From Candidatus Woesearchaeota archaeon (GTDB lineage: Archaea > Nanobdellota > Nanobdellia > Woesearchaeales > ARS49), in assembly GCA_019323555.1 (NCBI GenBank), contig JAHWHC010000033.1:1-7217 (forward strand): a stretch of DNA of 7,217 nt, in the 5' to 3' direction. Shown one piece after another: positions 4,289 to 7,217 of this stretch. How positions within the stretch are numbered: position 1 is the stretch's first letter; every line of letters begins with the position of its first letter. Both the position numbers and the translations under genes were made by a program. Below the pieces are notes generated by a model. That model did not search any database. It was not told the origin of the DNA and saw only the letters and a program-made list of their open reading frames with translations.

Positions 4289-5662
4289 ATGGCAAAAGAT
4301 GAAGAAGAACAGGAAGAAGTACCTGAGGAAAAGAAACACTGGCAATTGATACACAATTTGGATGATCCTAAAATTATAGTTCTGAGAAGAATTATCCAAA
4401 AAGGGCTATACAACAGGCCAGATGAAGATGACAGGATAAGCATGAGCATGGTCAACAAGAAGGAAGATGTCGGCATTTTCTTTGAGGCAACAGAAAACCA
4501 AGCAGCAAGTATCCTTGCAGAATTTGAGAAAATTGCAGGCGAACGGAATCGGTGGGGCGGATCACTCAATCCCAATTTCCAGCTCCAGGAGATTGATGCA
4601 CCGCCAAATGGTGCAATAACTGCTGAACAATTAGAAGAGCTTGAAGAGCAGTTAGTAGCAGGACTGCGAGTAGAAAATAACCAGCTTTACACCCGCTTGG
4701 GCGCGATGACCCAAGAGCTAATTCAGGCACAAGAAACAGCATCCGGACTTGAAGCAAAATGTGTTGAACTTGCTGGTGATGTACAGAACGAAAAAAATGC
4801 ACGCCAAAAACTTGCAGAAGAAATCGGAAAAATAAATACTGTTTACGACGTGCTTGCCAAAGGAAGCCTGACAGAAGCAGGCATGGAACTGCTCAAAGCA
4901 AGAAACGATGTAGTTGAAACAATTGAGATGATGCTGGCAGAACTCAGGGAAGCAGGTTTTGACACAGACTTCATCACAAAACCGCCAACTTCTGCTGACA
5001 GATATGCTCAAGAGCGCGCAATGAAAGAATTTGACATTGATTATCAAGAGCTACAATCTGCCCTTGATTTAGGTACTGCAGAAACCTGGGAGAAATGCAA
5101 GATATATGCATCTGATGAAGAGATAGAAACCGCGAGAAAGAAACTTGAAGCACTAAACACATTAATAGAAAGTGCAGACGACAGTGTAAAAGACATAGTC
5201 TCTAAAGGAATGCAAGAACACATAGCAGGTTTCAGCAAAGCCCTGCGAGTATATGAAAGCAAGGTAGAAAACTGGAAAAAAGCCAGAGAGATCTATCAAG
5301 CATTCCAGCAATTAAAAGCATCTGGACAGGAAGACATTGCAAAAGCAAAAGGTCTTCAAGGAGCTCTTGCAGATGTCAAGCAAAGCAAATTTCCAGTATA
5401 CGCTGTGCCTGAAGGCGATAGCGCAACACTGTATGTGCTTTCAAACACAGGAATTGCTTTTGAATCGCTGAAAACTGCAATAGAACAGCATGCAAAAATA
5501 GTTTCAGAAGATACGCAAGGCGGATTAACTGTCTTGAAACTAGGATGCAAAAATGGAGACTGGAAACCAACTGACTGCCTTCTTGCAGTAAGAGACAGCT
5601 ATAACACAGAAACAGACGCAGGAAAAATAGGAAACAAGCTAGGATTGATTGTTCAATTCTAG
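4289..5662 (+). CDS. Large acidic coiled-coil protein of unknown function
   Basis: This 457-residue soluble protein has no signal peptide or membrane segment, and I do not recognise a family. Four zones can be seen. First, a highly acidic tail (1-16, AKDEEEQEEVPEEKK). Second, a compact region (about 17-103) with hydrophobic stretches such as PKIIVLRRIIQKGLY and VGIFFEATENQAASILAEFEKI, probably a small alpha/beta domain. Third, long helices with heptad-like patterns at 110-190 (AEQLEELEEQLVAGLRVENN onward) and 240-365, split by a Pro-containing hinge near 224-236. Fourth, a C-terminal region (about 366-457) of short strands (FPVYAVP, ATLYVLS, LTVLKLG, CLLAVRD, LGLIVQF), which looks like a beta-rich globular domain. 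It is rich in Ala, Glu, Lys and Gln. The gene is alone on its strand with its own promoter and terminator. A structural or scaffold role is possible, and no enzymatic motif is visible. Confidence 0.85.
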   Translation: MAKDEEEQEEVPEEKKHWQLIHNLDDPKIIVLRRIIQKGLYNRPDEDDRISMSMVNKKEDVGIFFEATENQAASILAEFEKIAGERNRWGGSLNPNFQLQEIDAPPNGAITAEQLEELEEQLVAGLRVENNQLYTRLGAMTQELIQAQETASGLEAKCVELAGDVQNEKNARQKLAEEIGKINTVYDVLAKGSLTEAGMELLKARNDVVETIEMMLAELREAGFDTDFITKPPTSADRYAQERAMKEFDIDYQELQSALDLGTAETWEKCKIYASDEEIETARKKLEALNTLIESADDSVKDIVSKGMQEHIAGFSKALRVYESKVENWKKAREIYQAFQQLKASGQEDIAKAKGLQGALADVKQSKFPVYAVPEGDSATLYVLSNTGIAFESLKTAIEQHAKIVSEDTQGGLTVLKLGCKNGDWKPTDCLLAVRDSYNTETDAGKIGNKLGLIVQF

Positions 5663-5684
5663 GATTATTTTATTTCTTTTTTAA
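5663..5684 (+). terminator. T-rich terminator of the coiled-coil gene
   Basis: Immediately after the TAG stop, the stretch to 5682 is almost all T and A and ends in a C-T6 run (5676-5682), typical of archaeal termination. It occupies the whole convergent gap to the Nudix gene, whose stop is at 5685. Confidence 0.55.
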
Positions 5685-6089
5685 TTACCAATCTAATAAC
5701 CCTTCCTTAATACAAAAAGGAATAATCTGCTTTGTGATTGTCAAGGAAGGTTTAATTTCCTGCTCTTCATAATCTTTGTCAATGAACTTTACTTCTTCTA
5801 GTTCTGGGTCTTCGCAGTTGATTTCACCATCTAATTCAACCAAATAAGTAGACAAGCACAGCATAGCATCATCAAAACAAGCTTTTTCAGAGAAAACACC
5901 TAACTTCTTTATGATTCTTGCATTGCAGTTTGCTTCTTCTTTAATCTCTCTTAACAAACACTGCTCTTCTGTCTCTCCTTCCTCAATTCTGCCACCCAAA
6001 CTAGTCCAGATATCTTTCCCTTTCTTCCGGACCATCAAGAACTTATTGTCCTGAATGACAACTGCTGCGATCTTATGAATCGTCCTCAT
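5685..6089 (-). CDS. Nudix hydrolase (MutT-like)
   Basis: A 134-residue protein of Nudix size, from a superfamily of Mg-dependent hydrolases that cut nucleoside diphosphates linked to another group. The Nudix box begins at GGRIEEGETEEQ and continues CLLREIKEEANC: glycine, five residues, E, seven residues, REIKEE. The last conserved Gly is Asn here, a mild deviation that leaves the metal-binding glutamates intact. Before it lie KIAAVVIQDNKFLMVRKKG and the WTSLGG turn. An in-frame ATG at 6167 would add 26 residues, but that stretch is the zinc-ribbon gene read in another frame. The ATG at 6089 (or 6092) follows GAGGT and begins MRTIHKIAAVV as usual, overlapping the zinc-ribbon gene by 17 nt. 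The substrate is unknown; nucleotide-pool cleaning is possible given the repair genes in the window. Confidence 0.88.
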   Translation of the reverse strand: MRTIHKIAAVVIQDNKFLMVRKKGKDIWTSLGGRIEEGETEEQCLLREIKEEANCNARIIKKLGVFSEKACFDDAMLCLSTYLVELDGEINCEDPELEEVKFIDKDYEEQEIKPSLTITKQIIPFCIKEGLLDW

Positions 6090-6237
6090 CATCAACCTCA
6101 GGAAAAAACTCTCCTCTATAGCCGCATTTGTTGCACTTGTATGCATTGAACATAGAGCCTTTTCCATAAGATTCTGCAGACAGGTCAGGACTTATATCTG
6201 TGCTCTTGCACTTAGGGCAGAATCGCTTTTTTGCCAT
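6073..6237 (-). CDS. 54-residue zinc-ribbon protein
   Basis: A small ORF beginning MAKKRFCPKCKSTDISPDLS and ending in an acidic tail (FFPEVDDEDDS). Two CxxC knuckles, C7/C10 (FCPKC) and C35/C38 (YKCNKCGYRG), spaced 24 residues apart, are the classic zinc-ribbon layout and should bind one zinc ion. Such small ribbons are common in archaea and usually serve as protein or nucleic-acid contact modules; a specific role cannot be assigned. The ATG at 6237 overlaps the end of the bicupin gene by 26 nt in another frame, and its 3' end overlaps the Nudix start by 17 nt, so it is embedded in a coupled operon. GGAGG lies upstream but with a long spacer of about 12 nt. The motif pattern is very unlikely by chance, so I regard it as real. 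Confidence 0.85.
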   Translation of the reverse strand: MAKKRFCPKCKSTDISPDLSAESYGKGSMFNAYKCNKCGYRGEFFPEVDDEDDS

Positions 6238-6976
6238 GTCTAAAAAAATCCTCCTCTTGAAATTCTGGAGATGAAATACAGAGAACCTCCATTGAGCGCA
6301 AAGTATCTTGATTTTCTAATCCATGCATGACTCCTGCAGGAATAAATATCATCTCACCCTCTGTCACAGCAATCGCGGCATCATCAAGGTGAATGTAACC
6401 ATTTCCTTCTAAAATATAGTAAACTTCATCACTTCTTTGGTGTCGGTGAGGTGTTGCTGTTTTGCCAAACGGAAGGTAGCCAAGCGCTAATTGAACCTTT
6501 GCCTTTTCTTTTTCCTCATCTGAAAGCAATTCACGCACAACACCACCATCTTGAGCAGGAATAGGGTCGCCGCGATAATTAAACAAAGAGTCTATGGCAG
6601 GCTCATGGCCGTCATCACCAACCAAATGAACATCTTTTGAATCAAACGGCGGTGATGCTATGACCAGATGTTCCAGTCCGACTGTCAGATTTGAGTTTCT
6701 CAACTTATGTGGCCTGCCTGGCGGAATAAACAAGTACGAGCCGCCTAAAACACGCAGTGACTGGTCTCCATGAAGAATGTTTCCTCTGCCTTCTATAACA
6801 AAATAAATCTCAGACAAATTATTGTGCTTATGAAGAAGAGATTCTGCGCCTGGCCTGACAGAAACATGAGCAATGCTGCAGGTAGGAAGCTCAAAAGGAA
6901 TCTCTCTCAAGTCCTGATTGCAGACATTATTAACTAAAGGAAGATCATAAACAGAAATGATCTGTGGTTTTTTCAT
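6212..6976 (-). CDS. Bicupin (double cupin-fold) protein
   Basis: A 254-residue protein with two cupin beta-barrels, each with both metal-binding motifs. The N-cupin has GAESLLHKHNNLSEIYFVIEG (43-63; ligands H49, H51, E56) and GGSYLFIPPGRPHKL (78-92; H90). The C-cupin has GKTATPHRHQRSDEVYYILEG (171-191; H177, H179, E184) and GEMIFIPAGVMHGL (207-220; H218). All eight ligands are present, so both sites should hold a divalent metal. Cupins include sugar isomerases, epimerases, dioxygenases and small-molecule sensors, so the reaction cannot be named. No DNA-binding domain is present. The ATG at 6976 comes 1 nt after the stop of the preceding gene with no clear Shine-Dalgarno, so coupling is likely. 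The 3' end overlaps the zinc-ribbon gene by 26 nt. The enzyme could act with the unknown upstream protein. Confidence 0.85.
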   Translation of the reverse strand: MKKPQIISVYDLPLVNNVCNQDLREIPFELPTCSIAHVSVRPGAESLLHKHNNLSEIYFVIEGRGNILHGDQSLRVLGGSYLFIPPGRPHKLRNSNLTVGLEHLVIASPPFDSKDVHLVGDDGHEPAIDSLFNYRGDPIPAQDGGVVRELLSDEEKEKAKVQLALGYLPFGKTATPHRHQRSDEVYYILEGNGYIHLDDAAIAVTEGEMIFIPAGVMHGLENQDTLRSMEVLCISSPEFQEEDFFRHGKKAILP

Positions 6977-6977
6977 T

Positions 6978-7217
6978 TTACAACAAACTCAACAAACCTC
7001 GCACAGTGCCAGGAGGATCCTGTGCTTTTCTAAGATGTCGCGCCCATTCAATAAATGCTTTGTCCACTTCAATTTCTTCTGGCCTGATTCTTTCACCTTC
7101 TCTATAACGCAGAGCTTTCATTAAATTAATGTATCTTTGCTGCGCTTCCTTGCCGATATATGCATAGAATGGAAGACTGAACAATACTTCGCGTTCAAAA
7201 ACATCTGGAGAACCAGC
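6978..7217 (-). CDS. C-terminal part of an unrecognised protein
   Basis: The reading frame is open to the right edge of the window and ends at a TAA at 6978-6980, giving the last 79 residues of a longer protein. A TTG at 7184 could be called a start, but the frame continues upstream as AGSPDVFEREV without a stop, so this is almost certainly an internal leucine. The fragment is soluble, mostly helical and charged (EAQQRYINLMKALRYREGER, EEIEVDKAFIEWARHLRKAQ) and ends PPGTVRGLLSLL. I recognise no domain. It lies 1 nt upstream of the bicupin gene in the same operon, so the two products may share a pathway. Confidence 0.7.
   Translation of the reverse strand, partial: AGSPDVFEREVLFSLPFYAYIGKEAQQRYINLMKALRYREGERIRPEEIEVDKAFIEWARHLRKAQDPPGTVRGLLSLL

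Noticed and set aside
4718..5047. Minus-strand ORFs inside the coiled-coil gene, Cys/Phe rich
   Set aside because: The composition is the reverse image of a Lys/Glu/Ala-rich coding frame. There is no ribosome-binding site, and the plus-strand gene has promoter, Shine-Dalgarno and terminator.
6090..6167. N-terminal extension of the Nudix protein from the ATG at 6167
   Set aside because: The 26 residues lie inside the zinc-ribbon gene in another frame and do not resemble a Nudix N-terminus; a better-placed ATG with GAGGT is at 6089.
7182..7184. TTG start giving a complete 68-residue protein before the bicupin
   Set aside because: The frame is open upstream to the window edge, so the gene is more likely a partial longer one.

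Overview
The window looks like a gene-dense, AT-rich piece of an archaeal chromosome. The evidence is TATA boxes with purine-rich upstream elements, several start codons lying about 26-28 nt below a TATA box with no Shine-Dalgarno (the leaderless arrangement), strong Shine-Dalgarno sites on internal genes, T-run terminators, and an archaeal-type Ogg2 8-oxoguanine glycosylase. Many tiny membrane, zinc-ribbon and cysteine proteins would fit a DPANN-type genome, but that placement is inference.

Layout, left to right. 1-63 (-): start of a heavy-metal-associated (HMA) domain protein, cut by the window edge. 178-2232 (-): a tightly packed run, read from right to left, of an AlkD-like alkylpurine glycosylase, Ogg2, a small MerF/MerT-like membrane protein and a membrane-anchored winged-helix regulator with a Cys-rich outer loop. 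2269-3361 (-): a superoxide dismutase followed by two small membrane proteins. 3456-3509 (+): a 17-residue micro-ORF with a HypB-like CxxCGC motif and a lysine tail, complete with promoter, Shine-Dalgarno and terminator, divergent from the SOD. 3521-4174 (-): a HAD-fold 5'-nucleotidase-like enzyme. 4289-5662 (+): a large acidic coiled-coil orphan. 5685-7217 (-): Nudix hydrolase, 54-residue zinc-ribbon protein, bicupin, and the C-terminal part of an unrecognised protein, overlapping or nearly touching.

How the genes fit together (inference): the left two thirds have an oxidative and metal stress theme. SOD removes superoxide, Ogg2 removes 8-oxoguanine, AlkD removes alkylated bases, and the MerF-like protein, Cys-loop regulator and HMA protein look like metal handling. 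The Nudix and HAD proteins could clean nucleotide pools, but their substrates cannot be read from sequence.

The features most worth following up are the CxxCGC micropeptide sharing a divergent promoter region with SOD, the Cys-loop membrane regulator beside metal genes, a perfect dyad between TATA box and start of the repair operon, and the orphan coiled-coil protein. There is no tRNA, rRNA, CRISPR array or insertion sequence that I can see, and no gene-free stretch over 300 bases.
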